Assembly (NCBI GenBank): GCA_944386045.1
Contig: CALWZO010000026.1
Coordinates: 1 to 62,792 of the forward strand
Direction of reading: 5' to 3'
DNA from: an uncultured Clostridia bacterium
GTDB taxonomy: Bacteria > Bacillota > Clostridia > Oscillospirales > Ruminococcaceae
DNA length: 62,792 nucleotides
Shown here: in pieces, positions 16,180 to 24,703 of the stretch
Layout of the letters: every line of letters starts with the position of its first letter
Numbering within the stretch: position 1 is the first letter of the stretch
Program-made: the position numbers and the translations under genes
Notes under the pieces: model-generated
The model's input: only the letters and a program-made list of their open reading frames with translations
Databases searched by the model: none
Told to the model about the DNA's origin: nothing

Positions 16180-16485
16180 ATGTACAAACCGAAACTGGAA
16201 AAGGATATACGCTGTCCGCTGGAATACGGGCTGGACATATTCGGCGGCAAATGGAAATCCAGGATAATATGCGTGCTTAATTTCAAAGGGACTGTCAGAT
16301 ACAGCCGGCTGAGGAAAGATCTGGCCAACATCACCGATGCGGTGCTGTCTGCCAGTCTGAAAGAGCTGATAAAAGACGGAATTGTACGGCGCAGACAGTA
16401 TGACGAGATACCGCCCCGTGTGGAATATTCCCTGACTGACCTGGGAAAAAGCGTGCTTCCCATATTCCAGAGTATCTGCCGCTGA
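16180..16485 (+). CDS. HxlR family winged-helix regulator, possibly prematurely stopped
   Basis: A 101-residue DNA-binding protein of the HxlR family, with the N-terminal CPLEYGLDIFGGKWKSRII signature (Cys11) and a winged helix ending in PRVEYSLTDLGKSVLPIF. AAAGGAG lies upstream of the ATG. The reading frame stops at TGA immediately after SICR, a point where family members commonly carry Trp (TGG). The same frame stays open for another 36 codons to 16596. The stop may be a real short terminus or a nonsense mutation; the DNA-binding part is intact either way. Confidence 0.8.
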   Translation: MYKPKLEKDIRCPLEYGLDIFGGKWKSRIICVLNFKGTVRYSRLRKDLANITDAVLSASLKELIKDGIVRRRQYDEIPPRVEYSLTDLGKSVLPIFQSICR

Positions 16486-16737
16486 TCCTCATCTGCCGCA
16501 GGCGGGGACTACGGTGCAATCAAGCTTTATGACAGCTTTGATTCCCAGTGCGCCCGGTGCAGCCGCAATTTTACATCCGCAGAAACAGGAAAATGATAAA
16601 CTGAAGTTAACAGGTGTATTTCATTTGCGGCAGATTTTGCTGTGTAATAAATTCCGGCTGAAAAACCCCGGAATTTTACGGTTCAAAACCTGTGGGCGGC
16701 AATTTGGGGTATACAAATTTACAGAGGAGGTTTTGCA

Positions 16738-17241
16738 GTGATGTTTTTGGATAACTACGGCATAAATTCAAAGGCGGAGCCTGGCATCGGCGCGCTGGTG
16801 ATTAAAAAAGTATACAAAAATACACCGCTGGCAGACAGCCTGGTTAGCTTTGTAAAAAATTCTTCCTGGCAGGAAGTGAAAAATCATATGGTTGAGCTGT
16901 TGACCGAATGGGAGTTTACCGGCTGGGAAACACCCTTTGCGGCAATGGCAGACGGACAGATTGTGGGAATGGCCCTTATAATGAAGACAGATTATTATCC
17001 TATGCCCCAAATATATCCCTGGATATCGGGTATATTTGTTTCGGAAAATTGGCGCGGACACAGAATAAGCGAAAAGCTGATAGATTTTGCCAACGAATAT
17101 GCAAAGGAGTGCGGTTTTTCAAAAACATATATTCCGTCAGAGCATGTCGGACTGTACGAAAAATACGGATACAGATATCTGAAAGATATTGTCAACTACG
17201 GCGGCGGAACAGACCGACTGTATGCCAAAGAGCTGAAATGA
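16738..17241 (+). CDS. GNAT family N-acetyltransferase
   Basis: A 167-residue GNAT protein. The acetyl-CoA site region reads ENWRGHRISEKLIDFA and the C-terminal core reads LYEKYGYRYL. GTG at 16738 lies seven bases after GAGGAGG (16724-16730); the adjacent ATG at 16741 is also possible. It lies downstream of the HxlR gene on the same strand, separated by about 250 bases. Substrate unknown. Confidence 0.8.
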   Translation: MMFLDNYGINSKAEPGIGALVIKKVYKNTPLADSLVSFVKNSSWQEVKNHMVELLTEWEFTGWETPFAAMADGQIVGMALIMKTDYYPMPQIYPWISGIFVSENWRGHRISEKLIDFANEYAKECGFSKTYIPSEHVGLYEKYGYRYLKDIVNYGGGTDRLYAKELK

Positions 17242-17337
17242 AAAGCAGATTTTTAAAAACTGAACGGCTTTCGCCGTGGCCTTTTACGGCGGCGGTGTTT
17301 TTCAGGAAATTTGACGCAAGATTTTTGCACCTTAAAG

Positions 17338-17365
17338 CAAAAAAACCGGGTTTTGCCCGGTTTTT
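17338..17365. terminator. Bidirectional terminator between converging GNAT genes
   Basis: AAAAACCGGG (17341-17350), loop TTTTG, CCCGGTTTTT (17356-17365). Confidence 0.85.
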
Positions 17366-17377
17366 ATTTTTTAAATT

Positions 17378-17824
17378 TTATTTTTTCAGCACAAACTGCT
17401 GTACCTGCCGGCCGAAAATGGTTGTTGTTTTACCGGATACAAACCCCAGTTTTTGGTAAAAGGCACGGGCAGCGGCGCCGTTTTTGTCCTGCCGGGTGTA
17501 GGTGTACAGGGTTATGCCGCGGCCGGTGTCCAGCTGCTCCAGCGCGGCGCTTATCAGCTTTGTTCCCAGGCCCAGGCGTCGGTATCTGCCGTCCACAGCC
17601 AGGAAGCATATTTCATTGTCCCGGCGGGAAAACAGCACTCCGCCCCGCAGGATATCCTTGTCTTTTACAACAAGGGCTTCTTTTCTGCTTATAAACCCGG
17701 ACAGCTGCCGGCGGTGGTCCGCCAGGGCGTTTTCACCATCCAGACCGGGGAACAGCGTCCTGACCCGGCCCACCAGCTCCATCCAGCCGCCGGCGTCTTT
17801 TTCTGTCAGATATTCTGTATTCAT
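17378..17824 (-). CDS. GNAT family N-acetyltransferase
   Basis: A 148-residue GNAT protein with the pyrophosphate-binding loop DGRYRRLGLGTKLI and the C-terminal AARAFYQKLGF. The ATG at 17824 has GGTGA eight bases upstream; a GTG three codons earlier is in frame. It lacks close neighbours that would suggest a substrate. Confidence 0.82.
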   Translation of the reverse strand: MNTEYLTEKDAGGWMELVGRVRTLFPGLDGENALADHRRQLSGFISRKEALVVKDKDILRGGVLFSRRDNEICFLAVDGRYRRLGLGTKLISAALEQLDTGRGITLYTYTRQDKNGAAARAFYQKLGFVSGKTTTIFGRQVQQFVLKK

Positions 17825-17850
17825 AAATTTCACCGCAGTTATATAGGGGT

Positions 17851-17884
17851 AAAAAACCGTCGGCTGTCAACCGGCGGTTTTTTT
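17851..17884 (-). terminator. Terminator of the C26 hydrolase gene
   Basis: ACCGTCGG pairs (one G-U) with CCGGCGGT across a 7-base loop, with A and T runs at the ends, just after the minus-strand stop at 17893. Confidence 0.75.
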
Positions 17885-17892
17885 AAATTGTT

Positions 17893-18618
17893 TTATTTAC
17901 GGCAGGCGTCCACAAAATCTTTTATTATCACCATGTTGTGCTCGTTGTCGTCCTGAAGCTCCGGATGCCACTGATAGGCTCTCACTCTCCGGCCGTCCTC
18001 ATCATAATACCAGCTTTCCACCAGGCCGTCCGGCGCAGTGGCCATCACTTTCACACCTTTACCCGGCTCTTTCACGCCTTGATGGTGTGTGCTGTTAACT
18101 CCAAAACTGTCCTGGCCGAACATCTCGTACAGTGGTGTGCCTTTTACAACATTTATGCTGTGGCTGGTTTCATTGCGGAAATTGGACAGGTCCGGATGAT
18201 TTATCTCGTCGCTCAGCTGGGTTTTCAGGTCCTGATACAGTGTTCCGCCAAAATACACATTGGCCATCTGACTGCCACGGCAAAAACACATTATCGGCTT
18301 TTTCAGCTTCATTGCCGCTTTCATCAGCGCCAGGTCGGACGCATCGCGGTCCGGCTCGGTTTCGGCGCAATAAGGTTGTTTTTCCTCCCCGTATCTGGAC
18401 GGGTCCACATCGGCGCCGCCGGTCATAAACAGTCCGTCGCACCTCTCCATCAATTTTTCTGCATCATCTTCGCTCAGAAATGGAGGAATTATCGGTATGC
18501 CGCCCCGTTTTACAATCCGGTCGGTATTGAAATTGACGGTGTAGATATATTTGGCCATATCCAGCGGTTTTTCCATCGGCTTTTCCTGTGGTGTAATAAC
18601 AATCAGCGGTTTTTTCAT
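17893..18618 (-). CDS. Class-I glutamine-amidotransferase-like gamma-glutamyl hydrolase (peptidase C26, PuuD-like)
   Basis: A 241-residue hydrolase of the PuuD/gamma-glutamyl-GABA hydrolase family. It has the TGGADVDP loop, nucleophile Cys in CFCRGSQ, the NSTHHQG motif, and the catalytic His/Glu in WHPE. Typical members cleave gamma-glutamyl bonds of polyamine or GABA conjugates. ATG at 18618 has ACAGGAG upstream; a longer in-frame start lacks a site. It is a single-gene unit with its own promoter and terminator. The exact substrate is not deducible. Confidence 0.85.
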   Translation of the reverse strand: MKKPLIVITPQEKPMEKPLDMAKYIYTVNFNTDRIVKRGGIPIIPPFLSEDDAEKLMERCDGLFMTGGADVDPSRYGEEKQPYCAETEPDRDASDLALMKAAMKLKKPIMCFCRGSQMANVYFGGTLYQDLKTQLSDEINHPDLSNFRNETSHSINVVKGTPLYEMFGQDSFGVNSTHHQGVKEPGKGVKVMATAPDGLVESWYYDEDGRRVRAYQWHPELQDDNEHNMVIIKDFVDACRK

Positions 18619-18652
18619 ATTTTCATCTCCTGTCAAAAATAAATATATTCTC

Positions 18653-18680
18653 ATTATATGCCAAAGCCGGCCTTTTTCAA
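18653..18680 (-). promoter_or_regulatory. Promoter of the C26 hydrolase gene
   Basis: On the minus strand TTGAAA (complement of 18675-18680), 16-base spacer, TATAAT (complement of 18653-18658). Confidence 0.7.
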
Positions 18681-18795
18681 TATTTTTTACAGCAGAAAAA
18701 CGACGATGTTTTTACATGTTTTTTATGCTTTTTGCTATTGTTTACGCAAAGCGTACAGTATTTGAATGTTGTTTTTGTGCAAAGTACAAATGTTT

Positions 18796-20823
18796 TTACA
18801 GTATAAGGGCGGAAAACATTTTTTCGGTTTTTTCCCTCAGCTGCGGCCAGCGGGACAGGTCCGGGCACCTGTCCAGAATTTCTGCTGCCGCATCTTTGGC
18901 CTTTTGCGCCAGCGCCAGGTCGGAACACAGATGGGCGGCTTTCATTACCGGCAGGCCGTGCTGGCGGGAGCCAAAAAAGTCGCCGGGGCCGCGCTGCTCC
19001 AGGTCATACTGGCTGACGGCAAACCCGTCCGGGTTGGCGGCAAGAAAAGCCAGGCGGCTGCGCACATTGGGGTTTTTCTTGTCGGAAACCAGTATACACC
19101 AGCTCTGCCGGGCACCGCGTCCCACACGGCCGCGCAGCTGGTGCAGTGCAGACAGACCGTATCTTTCGGCGTTTTCAATTATCATCAGCACTGCATTGGG
19201 TACATCCAGCCCCACTTCTATTACGGTGGTGGAGCACAGAACATCTATTTTGCCCCGGCTGAAATCTTCCATGACCTGTTGTTTCTCTGCCGCTTTCATC
19301 TTGCCGTGCAAAAGCCCCACCCTGGCTGTGGGCAGAAGAGGTTTTACGGTTTCTTCGCAGTATTTTTTAACGCTTTGAATGTCGGTTGCATTTTCGTTTT
19401 CATCAATGGCCGGCAGAACTATATAACACTGCCTGCCCAGGTCGATGTTTTTCTGTATAAAAGCGAACATTCTCCGCCTTTTGTCCGTACCCACCAGAAA
19501 GGTTTTCACCGGCTGACGCCCGGCGGGCATCTGGTTTATGACGCTGATGTCCATGCCGGCGTATATTATCATCGCCAGCGTTCGGGGAATGGGGGTGGCG
19601 CTCATCACAAGGATATGGGGGTTTTCGCCTTTTTTGGCTGCGGCAGTGCGCTGGTTCACCCCAAAGCGATGCTGCTCGTCAGTGACAAACAGCCCCAGGC
19701 GGGAAAAGCTGACCCGGTCGCCCAGCACCGAATGGGTGCCCACCAGAATGTCTATCTCGCCGTTTTCCAGCGCGGACAGCACATTTTTTCTCCGGCCGGC
19801 TTTCAGCGATGCTGTCAGCAGGCCCACCCTTACACCAAAGGGGGACAGCATACGGGAAATGTTGTTCCGGTGCTGTACCGCCAAAATTTCCGTGGGGGCC
19901 ATGATACAGCTTTGATAACCGTTTTTGTACATGCAGTACATGGCGCATACAGCCACCAGGGTTTTGCCGCTGCCCACATCTCCCTGTACCAGTCGGTTCA
20001 TCACCCTGCCGCTTTTGAAATCCAGCAGGATATCCTTTATGGCGCCGAACTGTGCGGCTGTGGGGTTAAAGGGCATGGAGGATAAAAAGTCGTCTATATT
20101 TACACTTGTCACCTTTACTTCGCTGACAGTTTTTTTCTGTCGGTTAAGCAGCATCAGCCCCAGCTGCAAAATAAACAGCTCGTCAAAGCTCAGCCTCTCG
20201 GCGGCGCTTTTCAGCGCCCGGCCGTCGGATGGAAAATGTATGTTTTTCAGCGCCCGGTAAAGGGATGGCAGCCGGTATTTTTCCAGTATTTCCCGTGGCA
20301 TATAGTCGGGTATGTCTTTGACCGACGCAAAGGCATTGGCCACAAGGCCGCTTACAACCGCCGACGACAGGCCTGCTGTCAGCGGGTAGACCGGCACGCG
20401 CTTGTGAGGGCTGTCTGCGCTGACAAAGGTGGGGGAAATCATCTGTCTGGTCAGCATATTGCCGCCTGCTTTGCCGTAAAATATATATTCTTTGCCCACC
20501 TCCAGCCTGGCGGCGATATATTCGCTGTTGAAAAACACCACTTCCAGGCCGGCTGTGTCGTCGGCACAGAAAATTTTGAAAATTGTCCTGCCGCCCTTTA
20601 CCCTGACACCGGGCATTTTTTGCAGTACAGTGGCCTTTACAGCCCGGCTTTCGTCAAAAGGGGCCCGTGCCACGGTCAGCGGGGCGGAATAGTCAACATA
20701 TCTTCTGGGGTACAGATACAGCAGGTCGGCTACGGTATAAACCCCCAGTTTGTTCAGCCGCGCGGCGCGTTTTTCGCCGACACCTTTCAGATATTGGATG
20801 TTGTTTTGCAGACTGTCTGCCAT
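18796..20823 (-). CDS. recG: ATP-dependent DNA helicase RecG
   Basis: A 675-residue branch-migration helicase acting at stalled forks and recombination intermediates. The wedge/OB domain occupies about residues 1-160, followed by Walker A GDVGSGKT (281-288), Walker B DEQH (382-385), the SATPIPRTLA motif and a C-terminal helicase domain with HGKM and RGRVGRG. Length is normal for RecG. In Bacillus recG is close to yloU-yloV; here those genes are about 6 kb away on the same strand with a plus-strand block between. Confidence 0.96.
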   Translation of the reverse strand: MADSLQNNIQYLKGVGEKRAARLNKLGVYTVADLLYLYPRRYVDYSAPLTVARAPFDESRAVKATVLQKMPGVRVKGGRTIFKIFCADDTAGLEVVFFNSEYIAARLEVGKEYIFYGKAGGNMLTRQMISPTFVSADSPHKRVPVYPLTAGLSSAVVSGLVANAFASVKDIPDYMPREILEKYRLPSLYRALKNIHFPSDGRALKSAAERLSFDELFILQLGLMLLNRQKKTVSEVKVTSVNIDDFLSSMPFNPTAAQFGAIKDILLDFKSGRVMNRLVQGDVGSGKTLVAVCAMYCMYKNGYQSCIMAPTEILAVQHRNNISRMLSPFGVRVGLLTASLKAGRRKNVLSALENGEIDILVGTHSVLGDRVSFSRLGLFVTDEQHRFGVNQRTAAAKKGENPHILVMSATPIPRTLAMIIYAGMDISVINQMPAGRQPVKTFLVGTDKRRRMFAFIQKNIDLGRQCYIVLPAIDENENATDIQSVKKYCEETVKPLLPTARVGLLHGKMKAAEKQQVMEDFSRGKIDVLCSTTVIEVGLDVPNAVLMIIENAERYGLSALHQLRGRVGRGARQSWCILVSDKKNPNVRSRLAFLAANPDGFAVSQYDLEQRGPGDFFGSRQHGLPVMKAAHLCSDLALAQKAKDAAAEILDRCPDLSRWPQLREKTEKMFSALIL

Positions 20824-20902
20824 CTTTGCACCCCCGCTTCGGTTTTAGATAATTTTATCACAAAAACAAAAATAAATACATACCGTAAATTGTATACTGT
20901 GC

Positions 20903-20931
20903 TTTAAATAAGACTGCCAGTATGGTATAAT
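20903..20931 (+). promoter_or_regulatory. Extended -10 promoter of the small protein gene
   Basis: TTTAAA (20903-20908), 17-base spacer, TGGTATAAT with the TATAAT at 20926-20931. Confidence 0.65.
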
Positions 20932-20969
20932 AAAAAAAATATGTTTTCCCGGACGGAAAAGGCGCATAT

Positions 20970-21215
20970 ATGAAATACAAATTTACTTTGGAAAAAAACA
21001 TACATATGTACAATCATCTGATAACATGTACAGACGGCCACAGCACTTACAGCGCTGTGTGCGAATCGGCACCGAAAAGGGAAAGAACCCTGATTTTTTG
21101 GCCGGAAGACTTTGGCCTGCCACGGCGGGAAACGGAAATTCTGGAAAAAGAGCTGCGACGGTGGGCCGGGGAAAACGGTTTTGCCTGTATTATGTACAAA
21201 GGAAAAGGCAGATAA
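20970..21215 (+). CDS. Small soluble protein, unknown function
   Basis: An 81-residue protein, not recognised. It is strand-rich at the N-terminus, has three cysteines (in ITCTDG, AVCES and FACIM), and a charged helix (RRETEILEKELRRWAGENG). A promoter with TATAAT lies 39 bases upstream and a purine-rich GGAAAAGG precedes the ATG. It is followed by glutaredoxin and DUF2142 genes on the same strand, so may lead that operon. Confidence 0.6.
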   Translation: MKYKFTLEKNIHMYNHLITCTDGHSTYSAVCESAPKRERTLIFWPEDFGLPRRETEILEKELRRWAGENGFACIMYKGKGR

Positions 21216-21257
21216 TATCTGTAAAGCGGCGCGGATACATACGCCCGGAGGTTATAT

Positions 21258-21512
21258 ATGAAGAAGATCACTTATTTTTATTTGCAGTCCTGCCCTTACT
21301 GCAAAAGGGCTGAAACGATTTTGCAGGAGCTGCTGGCCCTGCCCGAATACCGAGAAATAACCGTTGAAAAGGTGGAAGAAAGCCGCCGGCGGGATTATGC
21401 ACGGCAGTTTGACTATTATTATGTGCCGTGTTTTTATGTGGACGGTGTCAAGGTGCACGAGGGTGAGGCAGGTAAAGAGGATATAATAAAAGTATTGGAG
21501 AGCGCGCTGTAA
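21258..21512 (+). CDS. Glutaredoxin-like protein
   Basis: An 84-residue thioredoxin-fold protein with the redox motif SCPYCKR (Cys12 and Cys15) and the cis-proline segment VPCFYVDG. It would reduce disulfides or mixed thiols in the cytoplasm. CGGAGG is upstream of the ATG. The gene is flanked by a small unknown protein and a large membrane protein on the same strand. Confidence 0.85.
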   Translation: MKKITYFYLQSCPYCKRAETILQELLALPEYREITVEKVEESRRRDYARQFDYYYVPCFYVDGVKVHEGEAGKEDIIKVLESAL

Positions 21513-21533
21513 GTCCGGCGCAATGCAGTAAAT

Positions 21534-23684
21534 ATGGAAATGTTAAATAAAATTTATAAAAAATACCGCCACGGCATAAATATGGCGGCCATCCTGGCTG
21601 TGGCGGCGGCAGTTCTGCTGTGGGTGGGATACTACTGCCTGCCTACGGCGTCCGGCTACAGCAAAAGGCAGATAGTAAACGACGATTATTCCGTTATTAC
21701 CCAAAGCATATCCGGCCCGGAAGGTATAAGGCAGGAAATTCAGGTCAAAGAAGGTACGCGGCTGTATGGGGTATCGGTGGATTTTCACACATATAACCGC
21801 GTGTGCTTTGGAACGGTCTATGTCCGGCTGGAGGATGAAAACGGAAATGTAATCGCCCTTGCCGACGCCGATATGACCAGCCTGCTGGACAACACATTTA
21901 AAAATTTTATATTTGACCAGATGGTATACTGCCGGCAGGACAGCCGGTACACTTTGCACATATACACCTCTCCCCAAAGCAGTGAGGACAGGATTGCATT
22001 GTGGAAAAGCGAAAAAGCCTATGAAGGGTTCAGCCTGACGGAAAACGGCTGGCAGACTGACAGCACCATCGCTTTGCAGTATATCACCGAATATGTGGGA
22101 AATGATATCTACGGCTGGTTTGTGCTGGTGTCCGTCCTGGCTTTGGCCGGGCTGGAAACAGTTTATTTGATGATTTTTGTCCGCAAAAGCAGGATTGAAA
22201 ATATCTTTGCAGCTGCCGCGCTTTTTACAGGGTTGATATTTGCCCTGCTTACTCCTGCGGGCGGCGCACCGGACGAATATGTGCACATTGCCTCTGCTTA
22301 TAAAATATCCAACAGTATAATGGGCTTTGAAAACAGCGACAGGGCAGATATCCTCAATGTAAGGCGGTGCGATGCCGTTATGAACCTTGACCGGCCGGTA
22401 AGCTATGATGCGTTCCGGCTGGCGGACATATACCGCGGCCTGACGGACACTGCCGGCGACGGACAGACCGCGCAGATTTCCGCCCGTTTTGCAGACACAT
22501 ACAAGCCTCTTTATCTGGCACAGGCCATGGGAATAAGCCTGGCCAGGCTGTTAAATCTTGGTTTTATACCCATGCTGATGGCAGGCAGGCTGTTCAATCT
22601 GCTGATGTACATCGGCCTGGTGTGGCTGACAGTGAAAATTATGCCGGTTTATAAAACGACGCTGGCCCTGTGCGCACTGCTGCCGATGGCAGGCCAGCTG
22701 ACCGGCAGTTTTTCCTATGATGTGTTTGTGCTGGCCTTGTCATTCCTGTTTACCGCGTTGATTTTCCGCCTTGCCTACGGAAAGGAAAAAATCGGGCGGA
22801 AAGATATGCTGGCACCTGCGGCGGCGCTGTGCCTGCTGCGGCCGGCCAAAGCCATATATGTTCTGCTGGGTGCGCTGGTACTTATTGTCCCGTCAGGAAA
22901 ATTTGAAAACAAAAAGCAGGCTGCCACCTGCAAAACTGCTGTGATAGCCGCAGCGCTGATATGCTGGGGGCTGATGAACCTATCTTCGGCGATAAACACG
23001 CTGAAGCCGCGCCAAAGCCGGCGGCCGGAAATTACCTATGAAAACAGCCGGCGGCAGACTTTGCCGCAGGAGACAGAAGCCGGGCTGCAATATCCCTTTG
23101 ACATCTATATGCGGGAAAATCCGCCGCAGGAGGAGCAGGTTTATTATGACCCGGAAAGCGACCTGATGCCCAACGGCGACAGCAAGTATTATTACAGCAT
23201 ACCGTACATTTTGCAGAATATGAAACAAACGGTAAAGCTGGTGCTGTCCACAATAACCACCCAAAGCGGAAAATATCTGCAAACCATGCTGGGCACACGC
23301 TTTGGCGAAATAATAGTAGTTGACCTTCAGGCAAGCTTTATATGGTTTATGATGCTGGCTGCAATACTTATTTTGTCTGTTGTCCCGGTAAAGGACAGGC
23401 CGTCTGCCCACCAGGGCGCGGCAAAGTATCTGGGCCTTGCAATTTTTGCCGCAGTATGTGCGCGGACGGTGGCGGTGTGCATTATGTGGACACCGATAAA
23501 CTACGAAACAATTTTCGGCATACAGGGCAGGTACTTCCTGCCGGCACTGCCGCTGGCGCTGTTTGCCCTTTCGCCGTCCCGGCTGAAACTGGAGAAAAAC
23601 ATAGACGGCGGACTGATGTTTGCAATGTTATGCACAGACATTATGGTTGTGCTTAATATATTTATACTGATGGTATCTGTGTAA
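21534..23684 (+). CDS. DUF2142-type polytopic membrane protein
   Basis: A 716-residue membrane protein with an N-terminal transmembrane segment (about 16-37), an extracytoplasmic strand-rich domain (about 40-180), and then roughly ten further membrane segments. The segment TPAGGAPDEYVHIASAY corresponds to the PDE-H-A signature I associate with DUF2142, whose members resemble GT-C glycosyltransferases. It may therefore glycosylate a surface polymer, but this is inference. No clear ribosome binding site; it starts 21 bases after the glutaredoxin stop and may be translationally coupled. Confidence 0.78.
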   Translation: MEMLNKIYKKYRHGINMAAILAVAAAVLLWVGYYCLPTASGYSKRQIVNDDYSVITQSISGPEGIRQEIQVKEGTRLYGVSVDFHTYNRVCFGTVYVRLEDENGNVIALADADMTSLLDNTFKNFIFDQMVYCRQDSRYTLHIYTSPQSSEDRIALWKSEKAYEGFSLTENGWQTDSTIALQYITEYVGNDIYGWFVLVSVLALAGLETVYLMIFVRKSRIENIFAAAALFTGLIFALLTPAGGAPDEYVHIASAYKISNSIMGFENSDRADILNVRRCDAVMNLDRPVSYDAFRLADIYRGLTDTAGDGQTAQISARFADTYKPLYLAQAMGISLARLLNLGFIPMLMAGRLFNLLMYIGLVWLTVKIMPVYKTTLALCALLPMAGQLTGSFSYDVFVLALSFLFTALIFRLAYGKEKIGRKDMLAPAAALCLLRPAKAIYVLLGALVLIVPSGKFENKKQAATCKTAVIAAALICWGLMNLSSAINTLKPRQSRRPEITYENSRRQTLPQETEAGLQYPFDIYMRENPPQEEQVYYDPESDLMPNGDSKYYYSIPYILQNMKQTVKLVLSTITTQSGKYLQTMLGTRFGEIIVVDLQASFIWFMMLAAILILSVVPVKDRPSAHQGAAKYLGLAIFAAVCARTVAVCIMWTPINYETIFGIQGRYFLPALPLALFALSPSRLKLEKNIDGGLMFAMLCTDIMVVLNIFILMVSV

Positions 23685-23696
23685 TGGGAGGTTTTT

Positions 23697-24560
23697 ATGA
23701 ACAGGATTTTGCTTATTACCACCGGCGGCACCCTGGCGTGCACACCCACACCCCGGGGACTTGTGCCCACTTTGAAAGGCCGTGATATACTGGAATATTC
23801 CCGGTATCCCGACGCCGATATTTCCGTTTTGGATTTCAGACTGATAGACTCGTCTGTGATGACAGATGACGACCGCGCCCGGCTGGCGGATATTATAGCG
23901 GAGAACAGCCGGAAATACGATGCCTTTATCATCACCCACGGCACCGACAGCATGGCCTATACAGCGGCATATCTGGACTGCGCCTTGCAGCACACGGCCA
24001 CATCGGTAATTCTCACCGGTGCCCAGCTGCCACTGCCGCAGGAAGGCACCGACGCGGTGGACAATCTCAATCTTGCCATAAAAACTGCCATGGAAGGCGC
24101 CCGGGGCGTCTGCCTGGCTGTGTATCACCGAATTCTGCCGGCGAAAACTGCCACCAAAACCCAAACCGAAGGCTTTACTGCCTTTGAGTGCGTGGACGGT
24201 GTTTATATGCAGGCACCCACGGCAGACCGGCCCACACCTGTAACCGGCCTCCTTAAACCTGTGAATAAAACCGGCCTTATATACATTACTCCAAACCTGG
24301 ACCGGCAGACGATAGAAAGTTACAGACATTGCGACTGTGTGCTTGCGCTGGTTCTGGGCGCCGGAGGAATGCCCAAACATCAGGAAGCCGCCTTTGACCG
24401 GCTGAAAGCCGGGGGAGTAAAGGTTTATATCAAAAGCCAGTGCCTGCAAGGCAGGGTGGAAGCACTGTACGAAGCTCACTCCGGCGTAGGCAAGTTTATC
24501 CCCGTAAACGACTGTTCGGTTGACTGGGCTGTATATGCCATAATGTTCGGACTTATATAA
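23697..24560 (+). CDS. L-asparaginase (type I-like)
   Basis: Hydrolyses asparagine to aspartate and ammonia. The 287-residue protein has both catalytic triads: Thr12 in TTGGT and HGTDS (81-85) with Thr83 and Asp84. It is cytoplasmic (no signal peptide) and somewhat shorter than the usual 330-340, the difference lying in the C-terminal half. It begins 12 bases after the DUF2142 stop, after GGGAGG, and is followed by a strong terminator, so it closes that operon. Confidence 0.9.
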   Translation: MNRILLITTGGTLACTPTPRGLVPTLKGRDILEYSRYPDADISVLDFRLIDSSVMTDDDRARLADIIAENSRKYDAFIITHGTDSMAYTAAYLDCALQHTATSVILTGAQLPLPQEGTDAVDNLNLAIKTAMEGARGVCLAVYHRILPAKTATKTQTEGFTAFECVDGVYMQAPTADRPTPVTGLLKPVNKTGLIYITPNLDRQTIESYRHCDCVLALVLGAGGMPKHQEAAFDRLKAGGVKVYIKSQCLQGRVEALYEAHSGVGKFIPVNDCSVDWAVYAIMFGLI

Positions 24561-24572
24561 TAAGATAAAAAT

Positions 24573-24597
24573 AAAAAGCCGCCGCCGGCGGCTTTTT
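24573..24597 (+). terminator. Terminator after the asparaginase gene
   Basis: AAAAAGCCGCC (24573-24583) pairs with GGCGGCTTTTT (24587-24597). Confidence 0.88.
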
Positions 24598-24654
24598 ATT
24601 TTCGCTTTTATGTTACTATTATAAAAATAGATACAATATTTTTAATATCTAATA

Positions 24655-24683
24655 TTGACAAGTATAAAATAATATGATAACAT
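24655..24683 (+). promoter_or_regulatory. Promoter of the DUF2089-like gene
   Basis: Perfect TTGACA (24655-24660), 17-base spacer, TGATAACAT with -10 TAACAT (24678-24683) and an extended TG. Confidence 0.7.
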
Positions 24684-24703
24684 AATATCAAGGAGTGATG
24701 ATC

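Noticed and set aside
16483..16485. TGA recoding to Trp or selenocysteine in the HxlR gene
   Set aside because: Other genes here end in TGA normally (for example the hydrogenase-linked HATPase gene and nadE) and no SECIS-like hairpin follows; a point mutation or true end is simpler.
16514..16741. 75-codon plus-strand frame between HxlR and GNAT genes
   Set aside because: No ribosome binding site and it overlaps the possible HxlR tail in another frame; no recognisable composition.
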